From: Phototrophicus methaneseepsis
GTDB taxonomy: Bacteria > Chloroflexota > Anaerolineae > Aggregatilineales > Phototrophicaceae
Assembly: GCF_015500095.1 (NCBI RefSeq)
Contig: NZ_CP062983.1
Location: 2,480,001 to 2,544,000 of the forward strand
DNA length: 64,000 bases
Direction of reading: 5' to 3'
Shown: piece after piece, positions 17,939 through 26,483 of the stretch
Numbering within the stretch: the stretch's first letter is position 1
How the letters are laid out: the number at the start of each line of letters is the position of its first letter
Made by a program: the position numbers and the translations under genes
The notes under the pieces: generated by a model
What the model was told of the DNA's origin: nothing
The model's database searches: none
Seen by the model: only the letters and a program-made list of their open reading frames with translations

Positions 17939-18343
17939 ATGCGTCATCGCATCAATGGTAAAAAGCTGGGCCGTGATAGCGGCCAACGCAAAGCACTGGC
18001 GAAGAACCTCACCTATGCTTTGTTGACAAATGGAAGCATCAAAACCACCAAGGCCAAAGCCCAGTTCGTTCGCCCTTATGCTGAACGTCTGATCACCGTC
18101 GCCAAGCGCGGGTTGGCCAAGGCTGAGGCTGATGGCAACGACGAAATTGCTGTGCATGCACGCCGTGTTGCAGCCAGCCGTCTCGGTAATGACCGTGATG
18201 TCGTCCAGAAGTTGTTCGACGAAATTGCACCGCGCTATGCTGATCGTAACGGTGGTTACACCCGCATGTACAAGCTGGGCGCACGCAAGGGCGATAACGC
18301 GCCGATGGTGCTGCTGGAACTGGTCGATAACGAAGCTGAGTAA
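17939..18343 (+). CDS. rplQ: 50S ribosomal protein L17
   Basis: 50S protein at the exit-tunnel side. It has 134 residues, with MRHRINGKKLGRDSGQRKAL at the start and KLFDEIAPRYADRNGGYTRM (quoted in part) at the core. It follows rpoA as in most bacteria. truA starts 26 bases downstream. Confidence 0.97.
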   Translation: MRHRINGKKLGRDSGQRKALAKNLTYALLTNGSIKTTKAKAQFVRPYAERLITVAKRGLAKAEADGNDEIAVHARRVAASRLGNDRDVVQKLFDEIAPRYADRNGGYTRMYKLGARKGDNAPMVLLELVDNEAE

Positions 18344-18369
18344 GCTCGCTGCGATACAGGCTAAACGCG

Positions 18370-19161
18370 GTGACGACGCGCTACCGGGCGACGCTCGCTT
18401 ATGATGGCACTGCTTATCAGGGCTATCAAAAGCAAGCTGAGCATACACCAAATACGGTGCAGGGCGTTGTAGAAGCGGCCCTTGCTGCCATCCTGGGCAC
18501 CCCGACGACAGTCTGGGGCGCTGGACGGACAGATACCGGTGTACATGCCCGTGGGCAGGTCATTGCGTTTGATGCAGAGTGGTCTCATGAGCCGGAAAAG
18601 CTCCTGAAGGCGCTCAACGTCAAGTTGCCGGATGACATCGCAGTGCAAGATGTGGCACCAGCACCGGGGTTTCATCCTCGGTTTGATGCGGCGTCTCGGC
18701 GGTATGGCTACCAGGTCCTCATTGCCCCTGTGAGGCAGCCCCTATGGGCGCGCCGCGCATGGCAGCTTCAACGTCCGCTGGATGTTGAAGCGATGCAGCA
18801 GGCAGCAGCATTGTTGCTTGGGGAACATGACTTCGCCACGTTTGGCAAGCCGCCACGCGGCATTAATACAGTCCGCGAGGTATTCGTCTCGGAGTGGGCA
18901 CAGCAGGATACTGCCGAAGGTCATCTGCTTGTCTACACCGTAGAGGCGACAGCTTTTTTACAGCATATGGTCCGGCGCATCGTCGGTATGCTGGTCGAGG
19001 TAGGTATGGCGCTCCGCAGTGTTGCGGATTTTGAAGCAGCCTTCCTCAGCGCGGATCTCGCGCAATCGGGCCATCTGGCCCCTCCATATGGTTTATATCT
19101 GGAAGCTGTTCGCTACGCAGAAGCCCCGGCAGAGGCGAGTGGTAGCAGCCAGACAGATTGA
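18370..19161 (+). CDS. truA: tRNA pseudouridine(38-40) synthase
   Basis: Converts uridines 38-40 of tRNA anticodon stems to pseudouridine. It has 263 residues from a GTG start that immediately yields TTRYRATLAYDGTAYQGYQKQ (quoted in part). The catalytic Asp is in GAGRTDTGVHARGQ (about residues 55-68). FLQHMVRRIVGMLVEVG is the conserved C-terminal helix. The ribosome-binding site is weak. rplQ-truA-rplM is a common order. Confidence 0.95.
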   Translation: MTTRYRATLAYDGTAYQGYQKQAEHTPNTVQGVVEAALAAILGTPTTVWGAGRTDTGVHARGQVIAFDAEWSHEPEKLLKALNVKLPDDIAVQDVAPAPGFHPRFDAASRRYGYQVLIAPVRQPLWARRAWQLQRPLDVEAMQQAAALLLGEHDFATFGKPPRGINTVREVFVSEWAQQDTAEGHLLVYTVEATAFLQHMVRRIVGMLVEVGMALRSVADFEAAFLSADLAQSGHLAPPYGLYLEAVRYAEAPAEASGSSQTD

Positions 19162-19213
19162 AAACGAATCGTTAGATGAGTTACGGCTCTGAGTAAATCT
19201 GAAGGAAAAGATA

Positions 19214-19657
19214 ATGAGAGCACAGATTCAAAAGACCTACGCTACCACACCGGATGACATTAAGCCGAGTTGGTACGTGGTCGATGCACAGGGGCTGACC
19301 CTGGGACGCCTGGCGTCCAAAATTGCACCGGTTCTGACGGGCAAGAATAAGCCGCACTTCGCCAATAACCTGGATTGTGGTGATTATGTCGTGGTCATCA
19401 ACTGCGATAAAATCCACGTGACGGGCCGCCGCATGGATCAGAAAAAATATTACAGCTATTCCGGTTACCCCGGTGGCTTGAGCGAAACCAACCTGCGTGA
19501 GCTGTTGGATCGCCATCCTGACCGTGCGATTAAGTTCGCCGTGAAGGGCATGCTGCCCAAGGGCCCGCTGGGACGTAAAATGCTGAAGAAGCTGAAGGTT
19601 TACGCCGGTGCGGAGCATCCTCACGAAGCGCAAAAGCCCGAAGTTCTGGAAATATAG
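19214..19657 (+). CDS. rplM: 50S ribosomal protein L13
   Basis: Early 50S assembly protein. It has 147 residues. WYVVDAQGLTLGRLASKIA, GDYVVVINCDKIHVTG, KYYSYSGYPGG and the signature KGMLPKGPLGRKMLKKLKVY (quoted in part) are present. AAGGAAAAG precedes the ATG. It forms a pair with rpsI 20 bases downstream. Confidence 0.98.
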   Translation: MRAQIQKTYATTPDDIKPSWYVVDAQGLTLGRLASKIAPVLTGKNKPHFANNLDCGDYVVVINCDKIHVTGRRMDQKKYYSYSGYPGGLSETNLRELLDRHPDRAIKFAVKGMLPKGPLGRKMLKKLKVYAGAEHPHEAQKPEVLEI

Positions 19658-19677
19658 GCGATCAGGAGTAGATAACG

Positions 19678-20073
19678 ATGGCTACACAGTACTATGAAGG
19701 TGTTGGTCGCCGTAAGGCTTCGACTGCGCGTGTGCGGTTGTTCCCCGGTGGCACAGGTAACATTGTCATTAACGATAAGCCTGCGGATGAATATATGCCG
19801 CGTGAAGGCGATTTGATGGGCTTGTTGATGCCCCTCGTCATTGTTGGGCAGGAACGTGCTTACGACGTCACAGTTCATGTGAACGGCGGCGGTGTAAGCG
19901 GTCAGCGTGATGCGATTAAGCTTGGCATCGCCCGTGCTCTGCTTGAAGTCGACGAAGGCATGCGCCCGACCCTTAAGGCTCAGGGTTTCCTGACACGCGA
20001 TGCCCGCGTGAAGGAACGTAAGAAACCAGGCCTCAAGCGTGCGCGTAAGGCTCCGACCTATACCAAGCGTTAA
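19678..20073 (+). CDS. rpsI: 30S ribosomal protein S9
   Basis: 30S head protein whose C-terminal tail touches the P-site tRNA. It has 131 residues. It shows YYEGVGRRKASTARVRL, GGGVSGQRDAIKLGIARAL and the invariant terminal TKR with final Arg. CAGGAG lies upstream. It is the last ribosomal gene here and is followed by a strong terminator. Confidence 0.98.
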   Translation: MATQYYEGVGRRKASTARVRLFPGGTGNIVINDKPADEYMPREGDLMGLLMPLVIVGQERAYDVTVHVNGGGVSGQRDAIKLGIARALLEVDEGMRPTLKAQGFLTRDARVKERKKPGLKRARKAPTYTKR

Positions 20074-20116
20074 GTTGCCCCTGGTTATTTGACGCTGGTC
20101 TCAGGACCGAATAGAG

Positions 20117-20156
20117 CAGGCTCCATTCTTCGTGAATGGGGCCTGTTTTCGTTTTC
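20117..20156 (+). terminator. Strong intrinsic terminator after rpsI
   Basis: A 12-bp stem (20117-20128 with 20134-20145, one G-U), a 5-base loop, then TTTTCGTTTTC. It closes the ribosomal region. Confidence 0.93.
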
Positions 20157-20170
20157 AGCCGGGGTGATAT

Positions 20171-20200
20171 GTGACGATATGCTTGCGGACAACGTATAAC
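20171..20200 (+). promoter_or_regulatory. Possible promoter for the kinase-like gene
   Basis: GTGACG (20171-20176) and TATAAC (20195-20200), 18 bases apart. A second -10-like TATACT lies at 20202-20207. It is about 45 bases before the ATG at 20249 and follows a terminator, so a promoter is needed here. Confidence 0.4.
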
Positions 20201-20248
20201 GTATACTGAACATGAGTCACTGATGGTACGCTATAGAAGAGAGCTTGC

Positions 20249-21307
20249 ATGTTTACAAATAGTAACGACATCACCCCGGAACGTATGACGCTTGTCTTTA
20301 AGGAGCATGGCATCCTGCCAACGGGCAATGTCACGATGGCTCGCGTGCTCAAGGCTTCGGAATCAGCGGAGAACGAGCGCTTTAGCCTGCTGATACATTA
20401 TGACGATGTGCGCGTTATCAGCTCAGCGCCGAGACAGGTCTTCATGAAAATCAGCAAGCCCAGTTTTGAATGGGGCGAAAAAGAAGTCCGCTTTTACAAT
20501 GAGATCGCCCCACGTATGTTTAAACGCTATCGTGCACAAGATTTCCCTGTGCTGCAATGCTACGCTGCGGAATACTTCCCTGAATTGGGCCGTTCGTTTG
20601 TCATTCTGGAAGATATTTCCGACCGTTTTAAACCCGCCCATGATGGCGCGCCCCCCTCATTACTGCATTATGAAAAAATTATGGAAGGGTTGGCGCATTT
20701 GCATGCCTACTGGTGGGAACATGAAGACCTTGGCAATCATACCCCGCTGCCGGATGCAGCCATGCTCGATGAGCAATTAACGGCTTATCAGGCTAAGTAC
20801 GAGGCTTTTAAAGCGCATATGTTGAAAATAGGGCGCTTAGGTGTCCGTCAGCAGCAAATACTGGAAACTGTCACGACAAAATGGCCTTCAGATCAGCGTG
20901 AGCGTCTCTTAGCTGGCAAAGGCATCACCCTGATTCATCGTGATACCCATCCTGATAACTTCATGTATGCCCCTCGTGAGGTTAAGTTGCTGGATTGGCA
21001 GAGTTGGCGTGCTGGCGTAGGCACCACGGATATTGCTTATTTCCTGGCTGGCTTTGCACCGGATAATGTGCGCAAGTTCCAGGAAAAGCGTCTTGTTCAG
21101 CGATACTACGATACGCTGCTGCGACTGGGCGTCAAGAATTATAGCTGGCAGGCGTGCTGGGACGATTATCGTATGTCGGTTGGGTACTGTATCGCGTTCT
21201 TATTGAATGCATGGCAGCCTGCCTGGGTGCAGAGTGGCCGATGGACTATTGCAGAACGCGCGATGAAGGTCTTTGATGAACTTGACGTGATGGCCTTGTA
21301 TGCATAA
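20249..21307 (+). CDS. Aminoglycoside/ecdysteroid-kinase-like phosphotransferase
   Basis: Small-molecule kinase fold of 352 residues. The catalytic loop HRDTHPDNF (Brenner motif H-x-D-x4-N, about residue 233) and the metal-binding LLDWQSW (about 250) are intact. The N-lobe carries FMKISKPSFEWGEKEVRFYNE, with a Lys-Glu pair like those in this superfamily. The family includes choline, aminoglycoside and ecdysteroid kinases; the substrate cannot be assigned. It stands alone between a terminator and a separate reductase gene. Confidence 0.75.
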   Translation: MFTNSNDITPERMTLVFKEHGILPTGNVTMARVLKASESAENERFSLLIHYDDVRVISSAPRQVFMKISKPSFEWGEKEVRFYNEIAPRMFKRYRAQDFPVLQCYAAEYFPELGRSFVILEDISDRFKPAHDGAPPSLLHYEKIMEGLAHLHAYWWEHEDLGNHTPLPDAAMLDEQLTAYQAKYEAFKAHMLKIGRLGVRQQQILETVTTKWPSDQRERLLAGKGITLIHRDTHPDNFMYAPREVKLLDWQSWRAGVGTTDIAYFLAGFAPDNVRKFQEKRLVQRYYDTLLRLGVKNYSWQACWDDYRMSVGYCIAFLLNAWQPAWVQSGRWTIAERAMKVFDELDVMALYA

Positions 21308-21406
21308 TGCTCACGCGTGATTAGGGCCAATTAGATAAGTAACCTTAAAACGCTTGCTCGCCTTTAAAACAGCAGGAATGTACAAGACGGCACAGTGTCT
21401 TCACCC

Positions 21407-21457
21407 TATAATGCATCAGCAGATGGAGCCGCTGATGATATTCCAAAGGGGAAGAAG
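21407..21457 (+). promoter_or_regulatory. TATAAT box and leader hairpin before panE-like gene
   Basis: A consensus TATAAT (21407-21412) with no good -35 is followed by a hairpin CATCAGC/GCTGATG (21414-21420 with 21431-21437) and AAAGGGGAAG before the ATG at 21458. A short structured leader is plausible. Confidence 0.4.
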
Positions 21458-22372
21458 ATGAATAATATGAAAAAAGTGCTTATCGTGGGCCTGGGCGCGA
21501 TTGGCAGTATTTATGCCGTTAAGCTCTCGGCATATGATCCCGATTGTGTTTTTGTGCTGGTGGATGAGGCGCGCAAATTGCGTTACCAGCGTGATGGGAT
21601 CATCTTCAATGGGCAACCCTATAACTTTCATTATCTCACCTCAGCACAAGCCGATCAGGACATTGATTTGATCCTGATTGCGACGAAATCACATGGCCTG
21701 CAGCAGGCATTAGATGATATTGCGCCCTTTGTCCACCCTGGTACGGTGATTATCTCGCTGTTGAATGGTGTTTCCAGCCCGGCGGCTATTGCGGATCGCT
21801 ACGGATGGGAGGGTGTGCTTTACGCGTTCTTTACCGGACATGGCAGCACACGTGTTGATAATGCCATCACCCACGATGGCGTGTGCACGATTGTCTTTGG
21901 AGAGGCAGAAAATAAGACCTATAGCCAGAGTGTACAGCGTGTCACAGCATTGTTTGATCAGGCTGGCATCGAATATGACGTGCCTGAGGATATGCTGCTG
22001 GCCTTATGGAAGAAATTTGTCCTCAATGTTGGCGTCAATCAGGCATCGGCAGTACTGCGAGCAACCTATGGGGACTTCCAACAAAATGAACGTGCGCTTG
22101 GTATCGCCGTCAAGCTGATGGAAGAAGCTGTAGAAGTTGCCAGGGCGGAAGGCATTCATCATGCAGATGAGCTGCTGCCCTGGAGCCTGGACTTCATCCA
22201 TAGTATGACGCCTGCTTTTAAATCTTCTATGTTGCAGGATGTGGAGGCTGGCCGAGCAACAGAGGTCGATTTGTTTGGTGAGGTCGTCTGTGACTTGGGA
22301 GCAAAGCACCAGATTGCTACGCCCTGGAATGCCATGTTCGTTCGGTTGATCCGAGCATTGGAGCCAGCCTGA
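21458..22372 (+). CDS. 2-dehydropantoate 2-reductase family protein
   Basis: NADPH-dependent ketopantoate reductase fold (PanE/ApbA), 304 residues from the ATG at 21458; an upstream frame of 21 codons lacks a ribosome-binding site. The N-terminus carries the Rossmann motif GLGAIGS, then ATKSHGLQQAL with the conserved Lys, ISLLNGVSSP, and the C-terminal helical domain with WKKFVLNVGVNQASAVL. It may make pantoate for coenzyme A or be one of the many paralogues acting on other ketoacids; no pan genes are nearby. Confidence 0.8.
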   Translation: MNNMKKVLIVGLGAIGSIYAVKLSAYDPDCVFVLVDEARKLRYQRDGIIFNGQPYNFHYLTSAQADQDIDLILIATKSHGLQQALDDIAPFVHPGTVIISLLNGVSSPAAIADRYGWEGVLYAFFTGHGSTRVDNAITHDGVCTIVFGEAENKTYSQSVQRVTALFDQAGIEYDVPEDMLLALWKKFVLNVGVNQASAVLRATYGDFQQNERALGIAVKLMEEAVEVARAEGIHHADELLPWSLDFIHSMTPAFKSSMLQDVEAGRATEVDLFGEVVCDLGAKHQIATPWNAMFVRLIRALEPA

Positions 22373-22476
22373 TCTCTGTCAGAAGGGAGCATGGCGTATC
22401 GTGTCAGGACGATCTCTCAATACAATCACTATGGGCATATCGCCTCTAATGCTGGCATAGGCAATTTGTGGCTGGG

Positions 22477-22485
22477 TGGTACAAT
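22477..22485 (+). promoter_or_regulatory. Possible extended -10 promoter for mazG fusion
   Basis: TGGTACAAT, a TGn-extended -10, lies 45 bases before the ATG. No matching -35 is seen. Confidence 0.4.
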
Positions 22486-22529
22486 CAGGCTCCTAACTTG
22501 CGCCAAAGTAAGAAACATGGAAGGCCCCT

Positions 22530-23972
22530 ATGACGCTCACGATTGTTGGTCTTGGCCCTGGGTATGTTGACGATATAACGCGTCATGCATGGCGCATATT
22601 GGAGCAGGCACAGATTGTCTATTTACGGACAAGCCGCCTGGATTGTGTGAATGACTTGCCCAACAGCGCCCAATATCAGAATTTTGATAGCCTGTACGAA
22701 ACAGGCGACAGCCTCAGCAGCATTGATGATGCCATCCTTGCCCGGCTTATAGACGCTGTTCAGCAGGGCGATGTGGTTTATGCTGTGCCAGGGGATCCCC
22801 TCATAGATGAAACACTCACCCGCCGTTTGCAGCAGCAAGCCGCAGAACGTGATTTTGACATCAGAATCGTAAAAGGCATCAGCCTGGTACAGCCTGTGCT
22901 GGATGCGGTAAAAATTCCCGCTGGTGATGGCCTGCAAATCGTGGATGGGTTGCTGCTGGCACAGATGCATCACCCGCCTATTAACCCGCAGTTCCCGGCG
23001 TTGGTTTCCCGCGTTGCGCTAAATGTGGCCGAAAGCGTGAAACACACATTGCTTAACCAGTATCCCGGTGATTTTTTAGTAACTCTGGTGCAGGGTGATC
23101 GTGCAGAAGTGCAGTGCCTCCCACTTCATAAGATTGACAAGAGTCCCTATCTATCGCCCTGGACAACGCTTTTTGTACCTTCTTTGGGTGAATATACCAG
23201 TTATGAGGCTTTTCAAGAAATTATCGCCCATTTGAGGGCACCAGAGGGCTGTCCGTGGGATCGCAAGCAAACCCACGAGTCCTTGCGGCCTTATTTGCTG
23301 GAAGAAGCTTATGAAGTGCTGGACGCCATCGACAAAGGGCAGACAGACGAATTAGCAGGGGAATTAGGCGATTTACTTCTGCAAATTCTGCTGCATACGC
23401 AGATCGCCACAGAAGCAGGCGAATTCATGATGAGCGATGTGCTGGATCAGGTCAATCGTAAGATGATCCGACGGCATCCACACGTATGGGGCACTGTCGA
23501 TGTTGATGGTGATCCTGATCAGGTGACGCAGAATTGGGAAGACATCAAGAAAAAAGAGAAAGCGGCTAATGGGGAATCCTGGAAGGGGCTGCTGGATAGC
23601 GTCCCGGGTGCTGGGCCTGCATTGTGGGTCGCGCATAAGTATCAGCACAAAGTCGCCAAGGTTGGCTTCGATTGGCCGGATGTAAGCGGTGTCGAAGATA
23701 AAATCCGTGAAGAATTGCAAGAAATCCTGGAAGCACCTGATAACGAAGAGAAAGCCAAGGAAATTGGCGATTTGATGTTCGTCATGGTGAATTGGCTGCG
23801 CTGGCTCGGTGTAGAAGACCCGGAATCATTGATGCGCACGAACAATCTCAAATTCTATAATCGCTTTAGCTACATCGAGAAGCAGGCGGCTGCACAGGGC
23901 CGTGAATTGGCTGATATGACGCTGGAAGAGATGGACGTGCTCTGGGATGAAGGCAAGGCCAAGGGATTATAG
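22530..23972 (+). CDS. Tetrapyrrole-methylase-like / MazG NTP pyrophosphohydrolase fusion
   Basis: A 480-residue YabN-type fusion. Residues 1 to about 215 are a SAM-dependent methylase-like domain (TIVGLGPGYVDDIT, VVYAVPGDPLIDE). From about 225 come MazG domains: PEGCPWDRKQTHESLRPYLLEE with EEAYE...ELGD metal-binding residues, IRRHPHVWG, then a second domain with EELQEI...EIGDLMFVMVNWLRW. MazG hydrolyses NTPs to NMP and pyrophosphate (house cleaning or ppGpp-linked). The methylase substrate in such fusions is not established. AAGG before the ATG sets the start. It converges with the zinc-ribbon gene 3 bases away. Confidence 0.92.
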   Translation: MTLTIVGLGPGYVDDITRHAWRILEQAQIVYLRTSRLDCVNDLPNSAQYQNFDSLYETGDSLSSIDDAILARLIDAVQQGDVVYAVPGDPLIDETLTRRLQQQAAERDFDIRIVKGISLVQPVLDAVKIPAGDGLQIVDGLLLAQMHHPPINPQFPALVSRVALNVAESVKHTLLNQYPGDFLVTLVQGDRAEVQCLPLHKIDKSPYLSPWTTLFVPSLGEYTSYEAFQEIIAHLRAPEGCPWDRKQTHESLRPYLLEEAYEVLDAIDKGQTDELAGELGDLLLQILLHTQIATEAGEFMMSDVLDQVNRKMIRRHPHVWGTVDVDGDPDQVTQNWEDIKKKEKAANGESWKGLLDSVPGAGPALWVAHKYQHKVAKVGFDWPDVSGVEDKIREELQEILEAPDNEEKAKEIGDLMFVMVNWLRWLGVEDPESLMRTNNLKFYNRFSYIEKQAAAQGRELADMTLEEMDVLWDEGKAKGL

Positions 23973-23975
23973 CGC

Positions 23976-24155
23976 TTATAATTCGCTGCAATCCCACATA
24001 AAGCCACAGCGACTACAACGCACTTTACACGCCAGCTTATACGTATCCGCACCACAAGCCGGGCAGACTGTGGAAAGGGTATAGTTTGGCAGTGGCCGGA
24101 GCGGCTTTTGTTGATAGATGATCTGCTTGGCGGGCTTCTTGTCTTTGGCGGGCAT
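23976..24155 (-). CDS. 59-residue zinc-ribbon protein
   Basis: Small minus-strand gene of unknown function. A lysine-rich N-terminus (MPAKDKKPAKQII) and a proline-containing linker (KPLRPLPNYT) lead to two Cys pairs, CPACG (31-34) and CSRCG (47-50), plus Cys43 and Cys56: a rubredoxin-like knuckle ribbon that should bind zinc. The two CxxCG knuckles in a short reading frame make coding likely. The ribosome-binding site is poor. It follows the tRNA-Cys terminator and ends 3 bases from the mazG stop. Confidence 0.7.
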   Translation of the reverse strand: MPAKDKKPAKQIIYQQKPLRPLPNYTLSTVCPACGADTYKLACKVRCSRCGFMWDCSEL

Positions 24156-24206
24156 AGGCGCTAACTGGCTCGCGGTTGAGTTGCGACGATTGTAACAAAA
24201 AATGGC

Positions 24207-24235
24207 AATAAAAAAACGCCCTCAGCGGGCGTTTT
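24207..24235 (-). terminator. Terminator of tRNA-Cys
   Basis: On the minus strand CGCCC-loop-GGGCG (24217-24221 with 24227-24231, extended by four A-T pairs) is followed by TTTTTT. It lies directly after the tRNA 3' end. The plus strand carries a shorter T-run and could also terminate. Confidence 0.85.
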
Positions 24236-24237
24236 AG

Positions 24238-24308
24238 AGGCGACGACCGGATTCGAACCGGTGTAAACGGTTTTGCAGACCGTTGCCTAGCCACTCGGCC
24301 ACATCGCC
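24238..24308 (-). tRNA. tRNA-Cys (anticodon GCA)
   Basis: A full cloverleaf can be drawn on the minus strand: acceptor GGCGATG/CGTCGCC (one G-U), D-arm with GAGTGGCTAGGC, anticodon stem ACGGT/ACCGT around CTGCAAA (GCA read), and T-arm CCGGTTCGAATCCGG. The discriminator is U, the cysteine identity base. CCA is not encoded. The loop sequence TTCGAAT is canonical. Confidence 0.97.
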
Positions 24309-24320
24309 ATAACGGAGAGC

Positions 24321-24349
24321 ATTATAACGAGAGGTGCTTTGTGCATCAA
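24321..24349 (-). promoter_or_regulatory. Promoter of tRNA-Cys
   Basis: On the minus strand TTGATG (24349-24344), a 17-base spacer and a perfect TATAAT (24326-24321). The predicted start is only a few bases before the mature tRNA 5' end at 24308. Confidence 0.88.
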
Positions 24350-24365
24350 GGCTGAGTCTGATTGC

Positions 24366-25247
24366 TTAGCTGATATCTTGGCGTCTGAATATCAGGATAG
24401 CCGTTCCGATGGCTCCTGCGATCCAGATGCTCAAAATAAGAATGGACGCAGCTGGAGAGTGACTGACTGTCTGGATAGTATCTTCGCCCATAGGCATAGA
24501 GATAGGAAAGGCTGTACCTACAGTGACCCAGGATAGGAGATTCTGTAAATTATAAGAGGGAATATATAGATACGATAAGGCGACTTGTGCCCAACCAAAT
24601 AAGAGATAAAGCAGGTAGAGAACGACAGGTATCCCTATATCCAGGGCGTTGATAGCTAATGCAGCCAATGTCCCGCCGAGCACAGAACGCGTCGTAAGGG
24701 TAGCGATAGCCGCATAGCTCGCTACAATCCCCCACGAGAGAATGCTAATCCCCATTTTTGCCAGATACTGCTGTATAAGCCCATTGGATATCGCTTCTGC
24801 AAATGAAGGTCCCGGATCTAACCCATAGAAACTGCTGGCGAGCCTGGCTACTAACGCGACTAAAAGCGAAGTGATAATAAAGGTAGCCGTTAGCAGAAAG
24901 ATAACGACCATGAATTTGGCGGTAATAAGTTGCCAGCGCCTGGCGCGGGGAACGATGGTTTTCCAGGTGTGATTGCGATACTCTCCTGCAAATACAGAGG
25001 CCGCAAAGGCGATAAAGATGATTTGCACTTGGAATATAAGCGTATTATTCCAGGTGAGTAAGAGTTGTGTTGTCCATCTTAGATCGTTCTGCATATAAAA
25101 CTGAGTGAGATCGTTCGACAATGCAGTAAAAAATAGGACTACCAACGCAAGCCCAATGATACCTGTGGGGAAAATCCATACAGTAAAGCCTACAAGCCAC
25201 TTATTCTGGATCGTTTTCTGCCACTCTGCATTGAGGATGTGAATCAT
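24366..25247 (-). CDS. ABC-2 type transporter permease
   Basis: Membrane subunit of an ABC exporter, 293 residues with about six hydrophobic helices. The first (GFTVWIFPTGIIGLALVVLF) follows an IHILNAEWQKTIQNKW start typical of ABC-2 permeases of lantibiotic or bacitracin immunity systems; the last lies just before the C-terminal RRQDIS. Its ATG overlaps the ATPase stop by 4 bases. Codon choice (many AGA, ATA, TTA) is clearly more AT-rich than in neighbouring genes, suggesting acquisition. Confidence 0.85.
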   Translation of the reverse strand: MIHILNAEWQKTIQNKWLVGFTVWIFPTGIIGLALVVLFFTALSNDLTQFYMQNDLRWTTQLLLTWNNTLIFQVQIIFIAFAASVFAGEYRNHTWKTIVPRARRWQLITAKFMVVIFLLTATFIITSLLVALVARLASSFYGLDPGPSFAEAISNGLIQQYLAKMGISILSWGIVASYAAIATLTTRSVLGGTLAALAINALDIGIPVVLYLLYLLFGWAQVALSYLYIPSYNLQNLLSWVTVGTAFPISMPMGEDTIQTVSHSPAASILILSIWIAGAIGTAILIFRRQDIS

Positions 25248-26155
25248 AATGTCTTCTCCGTTGCGGCAAGAAAATAATCTTCTAGAGAAGGCTTTTTCGT
25301 TACGACTTGATACACGTCTATATTTGCCTGAGTCAGCATCCGTACGATTTGTGGTGCTGTATCCGGGCTTGTGATGATTTTGAGGTGACTATCTTCTGAT
25401 ATCAACGCAAAGTGCGGTTGCAAAATAGCAATGGCTTTTTCAATGGGCGCAGCATCTACAATCAAATAAGAGGTCCCCTCCAATAGATCATTGATCGTGC
25501 CTTCTTGAATCATGCGACCATTATTGATGATCGCCACACGATCACAGACTTGTTCAATCTCATGTAGAAGATGGCTGCTCAATAAGATCGTTTTCTGATG
25601 TATATCGGCTAATTGTCGGATGAGTAACCTGATTTCTTGAATGCCGCGCGGATCGAGCCCATTTGTGGGTTCGTCTAGAATCACCAGATCAGGGTTGTTG
25701 ATGAGTGCTGCTGCAATACCAATGCGTTGTTTCATACCCGTTGAATAGTTTTTCGCTTTATAGTCAGCTTGTTTCTTCATATCAACTATGTCAATAACTT
25801 CTGCAATGCGTTGCCTATCAAATACGCCGCTTGTCTTTGCCATGACTTCCAGATTTTGGCGGCCAGTCAGATGAGGATATAAGTTGGCACCCTCTACCAG
25901 TGCTCCTACACGCTGTCGTAACAGATCTTTTGCTTCAGACAGGGGCGTGCCAAATAGTTTGATATTCCCATCTGTACATGCACTTAAGCCTAATATCATG
26001 CGGATAGTAGTGGATTTGCCTGCGCCGTTTGGGCCTAAAAAACCATAGACTTGTCCTGCTTCGATGGTGAGCGAGAGATCGTTAACCGCATGTATGGCCT
26101 TTTTGCCATGCCCAAATATTTTATGGAGTCCGGTTAGTTCGATGGCGAATGTCAT
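25244..26155 (-). CDS. ABC transporter ATPase, BcrA-like
   Basis: ATP-binding subunit, 303 residues. Walker A GPNGAGKST (about 40-48), Q-loop region GALVEGANLYPHLTGRQNL, signature YSTGMKQR, Walker B LVILDEPTNGLDPRG and H-loop LLSSHLLHE are all intact. The C-terminal domain after about 225 matches the bacitracin/lantibiotic-export subfamily, so drug or peptide efflux is likely but unproven. AAGAGG precedes the ATG. It shares the AT-rich composition of its permease. Confidence 0.92.
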   Translation of the reverse strand: MTFAIELTGLHKIFGHGKKAIHAVNDLSLTIEAGQVYGFLGPNGAGKSTTIRMILGLSACTDGNIKLFGTPLSEAKDLLRQRVGALVEGANLYPHLTGRQNLEVMAKTSGVFDRQRIAEVIDIVDMKKQADYKAKNYSTGMKQRIGIAAALINNPDLVILDEPTNGLDPRGIQEIRLLIRQLADIHQKTILLSSHLLHEIEQVCDRVAIINNGRMIQEGTINDLLEGTSYLIVDAAPIEKAIAILQPHFALISEDSHLKIITSPDTAPQIVRMLTQANIDVYQVVTKKPSLEDYFLAATEKTL

Positions 26156-26483
26156 TGTTACAACCTCTTGTGTATTCCCGTGCGACAGTTAAATACATCA
26201 GGTCAAATCCCGGAATCGTTCATTGTGAGCAGGCTAATGACAATATTGCTCAGGCTAGGAATGATTACTGCTGTTTATCTCCATTTGTAAAATGTGAGGC
26301 ATTTATTTTGTGTGATTGATACCTGATTACGTCATCTAATGTTATTTTGCTAAGCGGTACGTCACTTAGTGAAATAATAAATATAGTGGGTAATTGTGTC
26401 AATTAAGAACTGAATAACAAGTTTGTCGTGAGCCCTATAAGCCAGACTTGCGCGTTACAGCAAAAGACCGCACAATATGGGCC
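26156..26483. other. AT-rich intergenic region between divergent genes
   Basis: 328 bases separate the ABC operon (minus) from the acidic membrane protein (plus), so promoters for both should lie here. A palindrome TCACTTAGTGA occurs within a stretch rich in AATAAATATAG-like sequence around 26360-26390. A weak TTGATA (26316-26321)-N18-TGTTAT pair faces the plus strand. No gene or convincing promoter can be assigned. Confidence 0.4.

Noticed and set aside
21395-21457. Longer N-terminus of the PanE-like protein
   Set aside because: The extra 21 codons overlap the -10 box and leader hairpin, and AAAGGGGAAG marks the ATG at 21458.
22391-22568. Short frame with AAGGGAG before its ATG upstream of mazG
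   Set aside because: It overlaps the mazG start out of frame, includes the extended -10 candidate, and has no similarity I can recognise.
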